From contig JAJEHD010000018.1 in the NCBI GenBank assembly GCA_022819505.1, positions 496,001 to 560,000 of the forward strand: a stretch of 64,000 nucleotides of DNA, written 5' to 3'. Positions 54,268 through 62,334 of the stretch are shown here, piece after piece (positions within the stretch are counted from its first letter, which is position 1; each line of letters begins with the position of its first letter). The notes beneath the pieces are model-generated. The model was not told the origin of the DNA, searched no databases, and was given only the letters and a program-made list of their open reading frames with translations. A program made the translations under genes and the position numbers. This stretch comes from Acidimicrobiia bacterium (GTDB lineage: Bacteria; Actinomycetota; Acidimicrobiia; Acidimicrobiales; Aldehydirespiratoraceae).

Positions 54268-54921
54268 GTGGCCCTGGACCGCTACGAGTGGCTGGGACGG
54301 CTGGCCGGCCGCATCCCCGACGACGCGCTGGTGATGTCCACCTACATCGGCGCAGTGTCGTTCGAGTGGGCTCACCACACCGAGGAGCATCACCGCAGCG
54401 CCCACCTGGGCCAGATGGGCGACGTGATCGGCCTGGCGCTGGGTTTGGCGCTGGCCCTGCCCCACCGCAAGGTCGTGTGCCTGGACGGCGACGGGTCGGT
54501 GCTGATGGAGCTGGGCCAACTGGTGGCCATGGGCGAGCAGCAGCCCGGCAACCTGGTGGTGTTCGTGGTGGACAACGGGGTCTACGAGTCGATCGGCTGG
54601 AGCAGTCAGGGCCGCCGGCCCACCGCCACCGCGGGGCGGGTTGACCTGGCCGCCATCGCAGCCGGATGCGGCGTGCCCTACACGGTGGACGTCACCGCCG
54701 AGGACGAACTGGACGCCGAGATGGAGTTGGCCTTCTCCCGCGACGTGTGCAGCTTCATCAACGTGCGCACCCGGCCGGGTCACTCCCATGTGCGGCCCCG
54801 CCGAACCGACGGCATCGAGGACAAGTACCGCTTCGTGCGCTATGTGGAGCGCCTCGAGGGCATCTGGATCACCGGCGTCCCGCCCCAGGACATAGCCCTC
54901 ATGAAGGGCCGAGAGCACTAG
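54268..54921 (+). CDS. TPP-dependent decarboxylase, beta-type subunit
   Basis: 217 residues, the diphosphate-binding half. VCLDGDGSVLMELGQLVAMG is the GDG-plus-Asn region that binds Mg and TPP, with VVDNGVYES closing the motif. It is longer than many beta subunits by a C-terminal extension (FVRYVERLEGIWITGVPP). It pairs with the preceding gene, from which a GTG start is separated by three bases. The likely substrate is a 3-substituted pyruvate; the organism may use it for organosulfonates. Confidence 0.82.
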   Translation: MALDRYEWLGRLAGRIPDDALVMSTYIGAVSFEWAHHTEEHHRSAHLGQMGDVIGLALGLALALPHRKVVCLDGDGSVLMELGQLVAMGEQQPGNLVVFVVDNGVYESIGWSSQGRRPTATAGRVDLAAIAAGCGVPYTVDVTAEDELDAEMELAFSRDVCSFINVRTRPGHSHVRPRRTDGIEDKYRFVRYVERLEGIWITGVPPQDIALMKGREH

Positions 54922-54977
54922 CTCCTAGCAAAACCCCAGTTCTCACCTTGGGCCTAAGCCTCACGCTTGTGAATTCT

Positions 54978-54997
54978 CGCTCCACTAGGGCGGAGCG
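54978..54997. terminator. Weak hairpin between convergent genes
   Basis: CGCTCC-ACTAGGGC-GGAGCG is a 6-bp inverted repeat in the 93-base gap between the TPP gene and the gene at 55015, which converge here. No T-run follows on either strand, so a terminator role is only a suggestion. Confidence 0.3.
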
Positions 54998-55014
54998 GTC
55001 GTGCGGCTGCGATG

Positions 55015-55434
55015 TCATGGCCTCGTCCTTGTCTCCGCGCGCCCGCCGCCGTCCGCCTGATAGTCCCCGACCAGCTCCAGCATGCGCTCCACATAGCCAC
55101 GCACGCCTGGACGTGAGGCGGCGATCTCGTAATCCTCCATGTCGCCATGGTGGAAATGGACATGGAACCTCTCGGCGGCCGTGAACCCCGCAGAAAGGAG
55201 CGGGTCGCGGTACTCGTCGGCGAGGCGCGTGGCGGCGTTCTTGTTGTCGCGGTGGGAGCGGAAGGTCCAGCCGCGTTGTATGGCAGCCGCGATGACGGCC
55301 TGGGTTGCGGCGCCGTAGAGCTTCTCCGCGCCTTGGCGCGTGTCGCCCGCCGCGAACTCGGCGTCGGACTGCGCAAGGAACTGCCGCGCTTGCGCGGCGC
55401 ACTCCTCGACAGTGGTCTCATGGGTGAGGGTCAT
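55015..55434 (-). CDS. PaREP1/HEPN-like helical protein
   Basis: 139 residues, mainly helical. The N-terminal half (AQARQFLAQSDAEFAAGDTRQGAEKLYGAATQAVIAAAI) with a His-rich segment later (HVHFHHGDMED) resembles PaREP1/HEPN-fold small proteins, some of which are RNase toxins or bind nucleic acid. The typical R-X4-6-H catalytic motif of HEPN toxins is not obvious. No antitoxin partner is adjacent. It has its own promoter-like sequence upstream and is less GC-biased than its neighbours, so acquisition by transfer is possible. Confidence 0.5.
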   Translation of the reverse strand: MTLTHETTVEECAAQARQFLAQSDAEFAAGDTRQGAEKLYGAATQAVIAAAIQRGWTFRSHRDNKNAATRLADEYRDPLLSAGFTAAERFHVHFHHGDMEDYEIAASRPGVRGYVERMLELVGDYQADGGGRAETRTRP

Positions 55435-55479
55435 GACAAGTCGGTCCTATAGATGATTCACAGATGTTTTCATATGAGT

Positions 55480-55508
55480 AGGTTACAGCCTGCGTGCAGA
55501 GGAAGCAA
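55480..55508 (-). promoter_or_regulatory. Sigma-70-like promoter for the PaREP1/HEPN-like gene
   Basis: On the minus strand TTGCTT (55508-55503) and TAACCT (55485-55480) are separated by 17 bases. The pair lies about 46 bases upstream of the ATG at 55434. Fit is moderate; spacing is ideal. Confidence 0.4.
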
Positions 55509-55540
55509 CAGGTTGACAGCGGCCGCCCGCAGGGCCTTGG

Positions 55541-56674
55541 CTAGGCCGGGTCTGGGTCGGAGAGGAGGAGGTTGGCGTACTCCTGGGGGTTGCGGTCGCC
55601 GACCAGGACGTGCTGGCTGCCGCCGTGGATGTCGCGGAAGCAGCGCTGGAGGGGGCCGTCCCGCAGGGCCTCGGTGCCGCACCACTCGTAGAGACCGCGG
55701 ATCAAGGCCATGCCCTCCTGGGTGAGCAGGGTGGCCGACTGCTTGACGTGGGTGGCCAGCACGGGGTCGCGGCCCGAGCCGGCCTCGGCCGCCTGCTCGG
55801 CCCGGTGGAACGCCTGGCGGCACCAGGTCTCGGCGGCCTCGAAGCGCGACACGGCCATGGCGAACTCGTGGCGGAAGCGGGGATCCTCCGCGATCACCGA
55901 CGGGGCGGCCATGCGGGCCCGGCCCTTGGCGATGGCGACCGCCTCGTCGATGGCCCGGCGCACGACGCCGATGGTCCAGCCCATGTGGCCGATCTCGGTG
56001 AGGATGATCACCCCGAGGTCGTACATGGGGCCGCCCCGGTACCGGGTGGGCGAGAAGAACTCGAAGGTGGCGTGGGTCGGGAGGTAGGTCTCGATGCGGT
56101 AGTCGTAGGACGAGGTGGCCCGCAGCCCCAGCACGTCCCAGTTGCCGAGAACCTCCACCTCGGAGCGGGGCACCACCATCAGGCGGAACTCGGCCTGCTC
56201 GCCCTCCGGTGGCGCGGTAAAGGCGCCCCCGCCTACCCAGTCGGCTTGGGCGAGGCCCGAGCCGAAGCTGTAGGCGCCCGTCAGCCGGAACCCGTCGCTG
56301 TCGGGGACCGCCGTTCCGTTCGGCGCGAACTGGCCGGCCACGATCGGGACCACCCCGCCGGCGAACATCTGGTCGGTGAAGCTGTCGGTGCAGTAGGCAC
56401 CGAAGAAGCAGGCGGCGGTTGCGCCGGCCATGAGCGCCCAGCCAGCCGAGCCGTCGGCGTAGGCCACCTCCGCGAACACGGCGAGACACTCGTCTATGGG
56501 CAGTTCGGCGCCGCCCACGGCCCGCGGCGACAAAGTGCCGTACAGGCCCGCCTCGAAGCAGGCGTCCACCACCGCCTGCGACAGCGCGGTCTCGCCGGCA
56601 GCCGCGGCCTCGGCGCCGGCCGCGTCGATCATCGAGCGCAGGTCGCGGGCCCGCTCCAGCAGCTCCGATCCCAT
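55541..56674 (-). CDS. Acyl-CoA dehydrogenase-fold flavoprotein (monooxygenase-like)
   Basis: 377 residues. The mostly helical layout with SAGWALMAGATAACFFG and DGFRLTGAYSFGSGLAQADW in the central beta region matches the acyl-CoA dehydrogenase superfamily, including flavin-dependent hydroxylases such as HsaA. The classical active-site Glu cannot be confirmed by eye, which favours the hydroxylase branch. It is the last gene in a five-gene minus-strand cluster with two aminotransferase-type enzymes and a ureohydrolase. The substrate is unknown. Confidence 0.75.
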   Translation of the reverse strand: MGSELLERARDLRSMIDAAGAEAAAAGETALSQAVVDACFEAGLYGTLSPRAVGGAELPIDECLAVFAEVAYADGSAGWALMAGATAACFFGAYCTDSFTDQMFAGGVVPIVAGQFAPNGTAVPDSDGFRLTGAYSFGSGLAQADWVGGGAFTAPPEGEQAEFRLMVVPRSEVEVLGNWDVLGLRATSSYDYRIETYLPTHATFEFFSPTRYRGGPMYDLGVIILTEIGHMGWTIGVVRRAIDEAVAIAKGRARMAAPSVIAEDPRFRHEFAMAVSRFEAAETWCRQAFHRAEQAAEAGSGRDPVLATHVKQSATLLTQEGMALIRGLYEWCGTEALRDGPLQRCFRDIHGGSQHVLVGDRNPQEYANLLLSDPDPA

Positions 56675-56703
56675 CGGCTCTGGTCCGCCTGCCCGGTCCG
56701 GGC

Positions 56704-57921
56704 TCAGGTGACGGCGCGCAGGGACTCGGCCATGGTGTCGATGATGCGGCCGATCTCGTCGTCGGTGATCACCAGCGGGGGGCACATGGCCAGCGCGTCG
56801 TTGATGGGCCGCACGATCACGCCCCGCCGCAGCATGTCGTTGCGCACGTCCATGGACGGGCGGTCGAGCACCGCGGCGTGCACCGCGCCGGTGCCGCGAT
56901 GCGACGCGATCAGGCCGTCTGCGGCCAGCGCCTCAAGGCCCTCGGTGAGCTTGCTACCGACATGGTGGGCCCGCTGCACGAGACCCTCGTCGGTTAGGAT
57001 CTCCATGTTCCTGACCGCGGCGGCGGCCACGGTGGGGTGGCCCGAGTAGGTGTAGCCGGTGCGTAGCAGGAAGCCGGGCTCCTCGAGGTTCTCGCACACC
57101 TGCCGGCTCACGATCACGCCGCTGAGCGGCAGGTAGCCCGAGGTCACACCCTTGGCGAACGTCATCATGTCGGGCATCACGTCGAAGGTCTGGGCCCCGA
57201 ACCACTCCCCGGTGCGGCCGAAGCCGCAGATCACCTCATCGAGGATCAGCAGGGCGCCGTGCTGGTCGCAGAGGCGGCGCACCCCGGCCAGGTAGCCCTC
57301 GGGCGGGGGGAACACCCCGCCCGCGCCCTGGACCGGCTCGGTGATCACCGCGGCCACCCTCTCGCCGTGCCGGGCGAACGCGGTGGCCATGGCCTCGATG
57401 TCGTCGTGGGGCACCTCCACGAAGTGGGGGACCAGGTCCCCCCAGCCCTCCCGGTTGAGGGCGATGCCCTGGGCGGACGTCCCCCCGAAGTTCGTGCCGT
57501 GGTAGCCGTTGGTCCGGGTGATCACCACCTGCCGGTCGGCCCCGCTGGTGCGCTGGGCGTGGAGGCGGGCCAGCTTGAGCGCGGTGTCGACGGCCTCGGA
57601 CCCGGAGCAGCCCAGGAACACCCGGCCGTCGCTGAGCGGCGAGCGCTCGGCGATCATCTCGGCCGCCCGGGCCGCCGGCGGGTTGGTGAACGGGTCGAAC
57701 GTGTTGTAGCAGGCGAGGTCGCGCATCTGGGCGGCGACCGCGTCGGCCATCTCGGCGCGGCCGTGGCCGATCTGGCAGTACCAGAGGCTGGCCAGCCCGT
57801 CGATGTACGACTTGCCCTCGTCGTCGTAGAGCGTGGAGCCCTCCCCGCGCACGATGTTGATCATGTCCGACTCGGGCTTGGCCGGCGGGGCGAACGGATG
57901 GAGGAGGGCGTGGTGGCTCAT
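56704..57921 (-). CDS. Class III PLP aminotransferase
   Basis: 405 residues. It keeps the omega-aminotransferase marks: EVICGFGRTGEWFGAQ, and the PLP lysine in MMTFAKGVTSGYLP. Typical acceptors are pyruvate or 2-oxoglutarate and typical donors are omega-amino acids, taurine or diamines. The neighbouring ureohydrolase could release an amine substrate for it. The start is an ATG; 29 bases separate its stop from the next gene. Confidence 0.88.
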   Translation of the reverse strand: MSHHALLHPFAPPAKPESDMINIVRGEGSTLYDDEGKSYIDGLASLWYCQIGHGRAEMADAVAAQMRDLACYNTFDPFTNPPAARAAEMIAERSPLSDGRVFLGCSGSEAVDTALKLARLHAQRTSGADRQVVITRTNGYHGTNFGGTSAQGIALNREGWGDLVPHFVEVPHDDIEAMATAFARHGERVAAVITEPVQGAGGVFPPPEGYLAGVRRLCDQHGALLILDEVICGFGRTGEWFGAQTFDVMPDMMTFAKGVTSGYLPLSGVIVSRQVCENLEEPGFLLRTGYTYSGHPTVAAAAVRNMEILTDEGLVQRAHHVGSKLTEGLEALAADGLIASHRGTGAVHAAVLDRPSMDVRNDMLRRGVIVRPINDALAMCPPLVITDDEIGRIIDTMAESLRAVT

Positions 57922-58010
57922 CGGGCGCGGCTCCTGGGATAGGGAACGGGCGGAGAAAGTCGGCTCAGCCTAGGAGTGGCGAGCGGGGGCATGCAGCCGG
58001 AACGGTCCCG

Positions 58011-59048
58011 CTAGAAGACCACCGCACCGGCGGACACCACGGTCGTGCCGTCGAGGGTGATGGTGCAGTTGCGCATCGGGAGGTCGAAGTGGCCCAGGGT
58101 GTGGCGCCCGGCGGTCTCGTTGGCACCGGTCGAGTACAGGAAGTTGCCGGCGAAGGCCCGCAGCTCGGTGCCGTTGAGCTGGGTGCGGTCGTACATGGTG
58201 AGAGCGTCCCAGCGGGCCGCGGGGTTCATGCCCCAGCCCACATGCGACACCGCGTAGGCCTCGGGGTCGTCCCAGGCCTCCATGTAGCTGGACATCAACT
58301 CGGCGTCGAGCCCGTCGCCGGAGATGCCGGTCACGTAGTCGTCGGCGATCTGCAGCCTCACCGGCGACTCCAGGTAGCGCTTGAACGTGAGGTTGACGTC
58401 GCCGGTGTCGAGCACCAGGGTGCCGTTGACGGTGCCCGCCGGCGGGAAGCACAGGCACAGCCCGCCGGGCCAGTGGGCGACGGTGCCGGGCCCGTTGGTG
58501 CAGCCCCAGCTGGACGCGGCCGGCGCTTGGGACACGTCGACGGTCAGGTCGGTCCCGGCGGCCGAGGTGACCCGCATCTGCGACGCCTGGGCCAGCAGGG
58601 CCGCACCCTCGTCCACCCGGGGCTTCAGAGCAGGGTCGGGAACCAGCCGCTCGAGGATCTCGGGATGCTCGTTGGAGACCATGAGGATCCGGGCGCCGCC
58701 GGACAGGATGGCACCCAGCTCGGGGGCGTGAAGCAGACCCTCCACCGTGCAGTCGGCCACGAACGAAGCGGCAGCCAGCGCGGCCACCACGGGTTCGAGC
58801 CCGCCGATGGCGTCGGACGCGCCGGTTGAACGCACCGGGACCGGCGTCCGCTGCAGCGCAGTGGGCACGCTCAGGTGGAACACCCGCGCTCCGAGGCGCT
58901 GCAGGGCCAAATCGGCCAGCTGCACGATCACCGGGCGGCTCTGGGACTCCGAGAGCACTGCCGCGGTCTCGCCCTCGCTCACCCCGCAGAGCTGGAATGT
59001 CTCCGCGAAGGCGTCGATCCACTTCGCCTCGACCCGCTCCACCAGCAT
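58011..59048 (-). CDS. M29-aminopeptidase-like/NicX-like protein
   Basis: 345 residues. The C-terminus GRHTLGHFDLPMRNCTITLDG and the middle DLTVDVSQAPAASSWGCTNGPG resemble the M29-fold family that includes NicX, the 2,5-dihydroxypyridine 5,6-dioxygenase. Metal ligands (Glu, His, Asp) appear present near the C-terminus. It may be an aminopeptidase-like hydrolase or a ring-opening dioxygenase; sequence alone does not decide. It sits between the class III aminotransferase gene and the ureohydrolase gene. Confidence 0.6.
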   Translation of the reverse strand: MLVERVEAKWIDAFAETFQLCGVSEGETAAVLSESQSRPVIVQLADLALQRLGARVFHLSVPTALQRTPVPVRSTGASDAIGGLEPVVAALAAASFVADCTVEGLLHAPELGAILSGGARILMVSNEHPEILERLVPDPALKPRVDEGAALLAQASQMRVTSAAGTDLTVDVSQAPAASSWGCTNGPGTVAHWPGGLCLCFPPAGTVNGTLVLDTGDVNLTFKRYLESPVRLQIADDYVTGISGDGLDAELMSSYMEAWDDPEAYAVSHVGWGMNPAARWDALTMYDRTQLNGTELRAFAGNFLYSTGANETAGRHTLGHFDLPMRNCTITLDGTTVVSAGAVVF

Positions 59049-59079
59049 CCGCGCCCTCCTGTTGCCTCTTGTCTCGCCG

Positions 59080-60036
59080 TCAGTTGCGGTACTGCACTCC
59101 GGGCAGGACGCAGAGCATCTCGTAGACGAGGTCGGCGGCGATGTGTGCGGTCATGCCCGAGACGTCGTAGATCGGGGCCACCTCCACGAGGTCGCAGCCC
59201 ACCAGGTCCAGCCCCCGGCAGCCCCGGATGATCTCCAGCGCCTGCGGGGTGGTGAGGCCGGCGATCTCAGGGGTGCCGGTCCCCGGAGCGAATGCGGGGT
59301 CCAGGCCGTCGATGTCGAAGCTCAGGTACACGGGCCCTTCGCCGACCTGGTCCCGCACTTCCTCCATCAGCGGGTCCAGCGACCGGTGCCAGCACTCCTC
59401 GATCTGGACCACCCGGAAGCCCTGCTGGCGCGACCAGTCGAAGTCGTCGGCCGCGTAGCCGGTGGCCCGCATCCCGATCTGGACCACCCGGTCGCAGTCG
59501 AGCAGGCCCTCCTCGACGGCCCGGCGGAACGGGGTGCCGTGGGCGATGCGCTCGCCGAACATCTCGTCGTTGATGTCGGTGTGGGCGTCGACGTGGACCA
59601 GCCCGACCGGTCCGTGGCGGGCCCGCATGGCCCGCAGGATGGGCAGCACGATGGTGTGGTCGCCGCCCAGGGCCACGGTGATCACGCCGTGCGACAGCAA
59701 CTCCGCGAAGTGGGTCTCGATGCGGTCGACCGAGTCGAGCAGGTTGTAGGGGTTGGTGGCTACGTCGCCGGTGTCGTCGATGCGCAGGCTGTCGAACGGG
59801 GCGGCCCTGGTGGCCATGTTGTAGGGCCGGATCAGCACCGACTCGTCCCGGATGCCCCGGGGACCGAAGCGGGCGCCGGGGCGGTTGGAGGTGCCGATGT
59901 CGAAGGGCACCCCGACGACGGCCACGTCGAGGTCGGAGGGGTGCGAGCGCCCCGGCAGGCGCATGAAGGTGGTGATCCCCGCGAAACGCGGCATCTCGTT
60001 GCCACCCAGCGGCTGCGGATTGCCGGCCCCGGTCAC
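59080..60036 (-). CDS. Ureohydrolase (agmatinase/guanidino-acid hydrolase family)
   Basis: 318 residues, two-manganese hydrolase. GGDHTIVLP, VHVDAHTDIND and SFDIDGLDPAFAPGTGTPE supply all the metal ligands. The GTGTPEIAGLT ending is shared with agmatinase and guanidinobutyrase-type enzymes, so the substrate could be agmatine, guanidinobutyrate or guanidinopropionate. It would release urea and an amine for the aminotransferase downstream. It starts ten bases after the PatB-like gene. Confidence 0.88.
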   Translation of the reverse strand: MTGAGNPQPLGGNEMPRFAGITTFMRLPGRSHPSDLDVAVVGVPFDIGTSNRPGARFGPRGIRDESVLIRPYNMATRAAPFDSLRIDDTGDVATNPYNLLDSVDRIETHFAELLSHGVITVALGGDHTIVLPILRAMRARHGPVGLVHVDAHTDINDEMFGERIAHGTPFRRAVEEGLLDCDRVVQIGMRATGYAADDFDWSRQQGFRVVQIEECWHRSLDPLMEEVRDQVGEGPVYLSFDIDGLDPAFAPGTGTPEIAGLTTPQALEIIRGCRGLDLVGCDLVEVAPIYDVSGMTAHIAADLVYEMLCVLPGVQYRN

Positions 60037-60045
60037 AGCCCAACC

Positions 60046-61239
60046 CTAGGGCCGCAGGCAGGGGACCAGGCGGTCGAGGATCTCGTCGAGGACCTCCATG
60101 GGGGTTCCGAAGTTGAGCCGGATGTGGCCGTGGCCGTTGGTGCCGAACTCGGTTCCCTCCGATGCGGCCACGCCCGCTTCCGACAGCAGGCGGGCGGCCG
60201 GTGCGTCGCCCAGGCCACAGGCTGACACGTCCAACCAGGCCAGGAAGGTGGAGCCGGGCCGGTGGAAGCGCACGGCCGGCGCCTCGGCAGCCAGTCGGTC
60301 CGCCAGATGGTCGCGCAGGCCGTGCAGCTGGGCCAGCAGCCCGTCGGCCCAGGCCGCGCCGTGGCGCCAGGCTGCGACGGTGGCGTCGATGCCGGTGCGG
60401 GCCGCGTGGCCGAGCAGCAGCGGCGGGTGGGCCTCGCGCACCTTGCGGCGCAGACCCCTGTCGTCGTAGGCCATTACCGCGCAGCGGAGCCCCGACATGG
60501 CGAACGTCTTGGCCGGAGACGTCACGGTCACGACCCGCTCGGCCGCACCGGGGATGGACAGCAAGGGCGTGAAAGGTGCCGACGAGTCGGGGTACACGAG
60601 ATCGGCGTGGATCTCGTCGGACACGACGTAGAAGTCGTAGGCGTGGGCCAGTTCGACGATCTTCGCTAGGACATCGGCGCCGGCCACCCATCCCGTGGGG
60701 TTGTGGGGGTGGCACCACAGCAGCACCCGGGCGTCGGGCTCCCGCCGTACCAGCGCCTCCAGGTCGTCGGGGTCGAGGGTCCATCCCCGGTCGGGGTCGT
60801 AGCGCATGAGCCACTCCAGCTGCGGGCGCCGGGCCGTGGGGCAGATCTGCAGGAAGATGTGGTAGATCGGCGGGGTCAGGATGACGCCCTCGCCCGGTCC
60901 GGCCAGGGCGGTGACCGCCGCGGTGACGCCCTGCAGCACATCCACGCAGGTGTGAACGAAATCGGGATCGGGACTCCAGCCGTAGCGCGTCGCCGCCCAG
61001 TGTGCGAACGCCGAGCCCACATCCTCCTCGAGGTCGTGGTAGCCGAAGTCCCCGTGGTCGATGGTGGCCTGCATGGCGCCGGTGACGGCCGATGGGGGAC
61101 GGAAGTCGTGCTCGGCCACCCACGCCGGCAGGGCCTCGGCGCCGTGCTTGGACCACTTGGCGTTGCGGTTCCCCCGCTTCCGGGCAACGTCGACGGCGGG
61201 ATCGAAGATGTCATGACGCAGGTCGCCGGTTCCGGTCAC
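60046..61239 (-). CDS. PatB/MalY-like PLP enzyme (C-S lyase or aminotransferase)
   Basis: 397 residues, class I/II fold. KWSKHGAEALPAWVAEHDF at the start, WCHPHNPTGWV, and the PLP lysine in VTSPAKTFAMSGLRCA match the PatB/MalY branch, which includes cystathionine beta-lyases and regulatory lyases. It is the first gene of the minus-strand catabolic cluster. A 44-bp palindrome lies 40 bases upstream in the divergent promoter region. Its role in the cluster is unclear: it may remove sulfur or act as an aminotransferase. Confidence 0.82.
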   Translation of the reverse strand: MTGTGDLRHDIFDPAVDVARKRGNRNAKWSKHGAEALPAWVAEHDFRPPSAVTGAMQATIDHGDFGYHDLEEDVGSAFAHWAATRYGWSPDPDFVHTCVDVLQGVTAAVTALAGPGEGVILTPPIYHIFLQICPTARRPQLEWLMRYDPDRGWTLDPDDLEALVRREPDARVLLWCHPHNPTGWVAGADVLAKIVELAHAYDFYVVSDEIHADLVYPDSSAPFTPLLSIPGAAERVVTVTSPAKTFAMSGLRCAVMAYDDRGLRRKVREAHPPLLLGHAARTGIDATVAAWRHGAAWADGLLAQLHGLRDHLADRLAAEAPAVRFHRPGSTFLAWLDVSACGLGDAPAARLLSEAGVAASEGTEFGTNGHGHIRLNFGTPMEVLDEILDRLVPCLRP

Positions 61240-61277
61240 AGGCCGTCAAGCTATCCGCGCCGCCCAAGCCGCCATAG

Positions 61278-61324
61278 GAATTGGCAGCGTCTTGCACGGA
61301 ATGTGTGCATTCTGCTGCCAGTTC
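61278..61324. repeat. Dispersed palindromic repeat, copy 2
   Basis: Copy of the element at 650-693, with 39 of 44 core positions identical; the half-sites TTGGCAGC-N4-TGCAC and GTGCA-N4-GCTGCCAG pair perfectly here. It lies between the divergent PatB-like and LLM genes, 39 bases from the first and 75 from the second. Confidence 0.6.
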
Positions 61325-61398
61325 TTGGGCAGGGTCGTCACGGAGGCTGCGCCAGTGGCTACGGTGACCGGCCGGCCCCAGCAAACCAAGGAGCAGCA

Positions 61399-62277
61399 GT
61401 GAAGTTCGGCATCTCGTTCGCCAACGTGGGAACGTTCGTAAAGGGCAAGGGAGCGGCCCTGCTGGCCCAGTCCGCCGAGGCGGCCGGGTTCGACTCGCTG
61501 TGGACGGTGGAGCACATCCTGTACCCGGAGGGCTACGAGTCCGTCTACCCGTACGCCCCCGACGGCAAGATGCCCGGCTCGGGCAGCAACCCCATACCGG
61601 ATCCGCTGGTGTGGCTTGGCTACGCGGCCGCGGTCACTTCCACCATCAGGCTGGCCACCGGCATCTCGCTGCTGCCCGAGCGCCACCCGCTGACCTTCGC
61701 CAAGGAGGTGGCCACCCTGGACGTGCTGTCAGGGGGACGGGTCACTCTCGGAGTGGGCATCGGCTGGCTGCGCGAGGAGTTCGAGGCTCTCGACGTGCCC
61801 TGGGAGCGCCGAGGTCCCCGCACCGAGGAGTACATGGAGGTCATGCGCCGGGTCTGGGCTTCCGACGACGTGACCTTCGACGGTGAGTTCGTGTCGTTCA
61901 GCCGGGCCAGCTCCAACCCCAAGCCCGCGGCCGGGCGGATCCCGATCCACATCGGTGGCCACAGCGAGGCCGCGGCCCGGCGGGCGGGGCGGGTCGGTGA
62001 CGGCCTATTCCTGGCTGGCGGCGACATGGCCCACCTGCTCGACCTGGCCCGCAACACCGCAGCCGACTGCGGGCGCGACCCCGAGGCCCTGGAGATGTCG
62101 GCGGTGCATCTCGGGCTGTTCGGCGACGACCCGCCAGCCGCAATCGAGGAGGCCGAGTCCTGGGGGGTGGAGCGGCTGATGGTTCCATCGGTGTTCTACT
62201 TCCGCAACACCGCCGAGGGTCTGGCCGAATTCGGCGAGTCCGTCATCGCCAACCACGATGGGCCGGCGCTTACCTGA
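61399..62277 (+). CDS. LLM-class (F420-type) oxidoreductase
   Basis: 292 residues, TIM-barrel luciferase-like fold. KFGISFANVGTFVKGKG at the start and DSLWTVEHILYPEGY, then TLDVLSGGRVTLGVGIGWLREEF, match the F420-dependent LLM families. GTG at 61399 is preceded by AAGGAG at proper spacing. F420 use is inferred from family; FMN is the alternative. It stands 57 bases before a Rieske oxygenase, so the two may act on the same compound. Confidence 0.85.
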   Translation: MKFGISFANVGTFVKGKGAALLAQSAEAAGFDSLWTVEHILYPEGYESVYPYAPDGKMPGSGSNPIPDPLVWLGYAAAVTSTIRLATGISLLPERHPLTFAKEVATLDVLSGGRVTLGVGIGWLREEFEALDVPWERRGPRTEEYMEVMRRVWASDDVTFDGEFVSFSRASSNPKPAAGRIPIHIGGHSEAAARRAGRVGDGLFLAGGDMAHLLDLARNTAADCGRDPEALEMSAVHLGLFGDDPPAAIEEAESWGVERLMVPSVFYFRNTAEGLAEFGESVIANHDGPALT

Positions 62278-62297
62278 TAGACAGTTGACGCGGAGCA

Positions 62298-62312
62298 GGT
62301 TACATGTAAACC
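62298..62312. promoter_or_regulatory. TTACATGTAA palindrome in promoter of the Rieske gene
   Basis: GGTTACATGTAAACC contains the perfect 10-bp palindrome TTACATGTAA. A TTGACG lies at 62285-62290, about the right distance for a -35, which would place the palindrome over the -10. It shares CATGTAA with the site at 18851. Repressor binding is inferred. Confidence 0.45.
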
Positions 62313-62334
62313 TCGGAGGCTAGGAGAGGAAACG

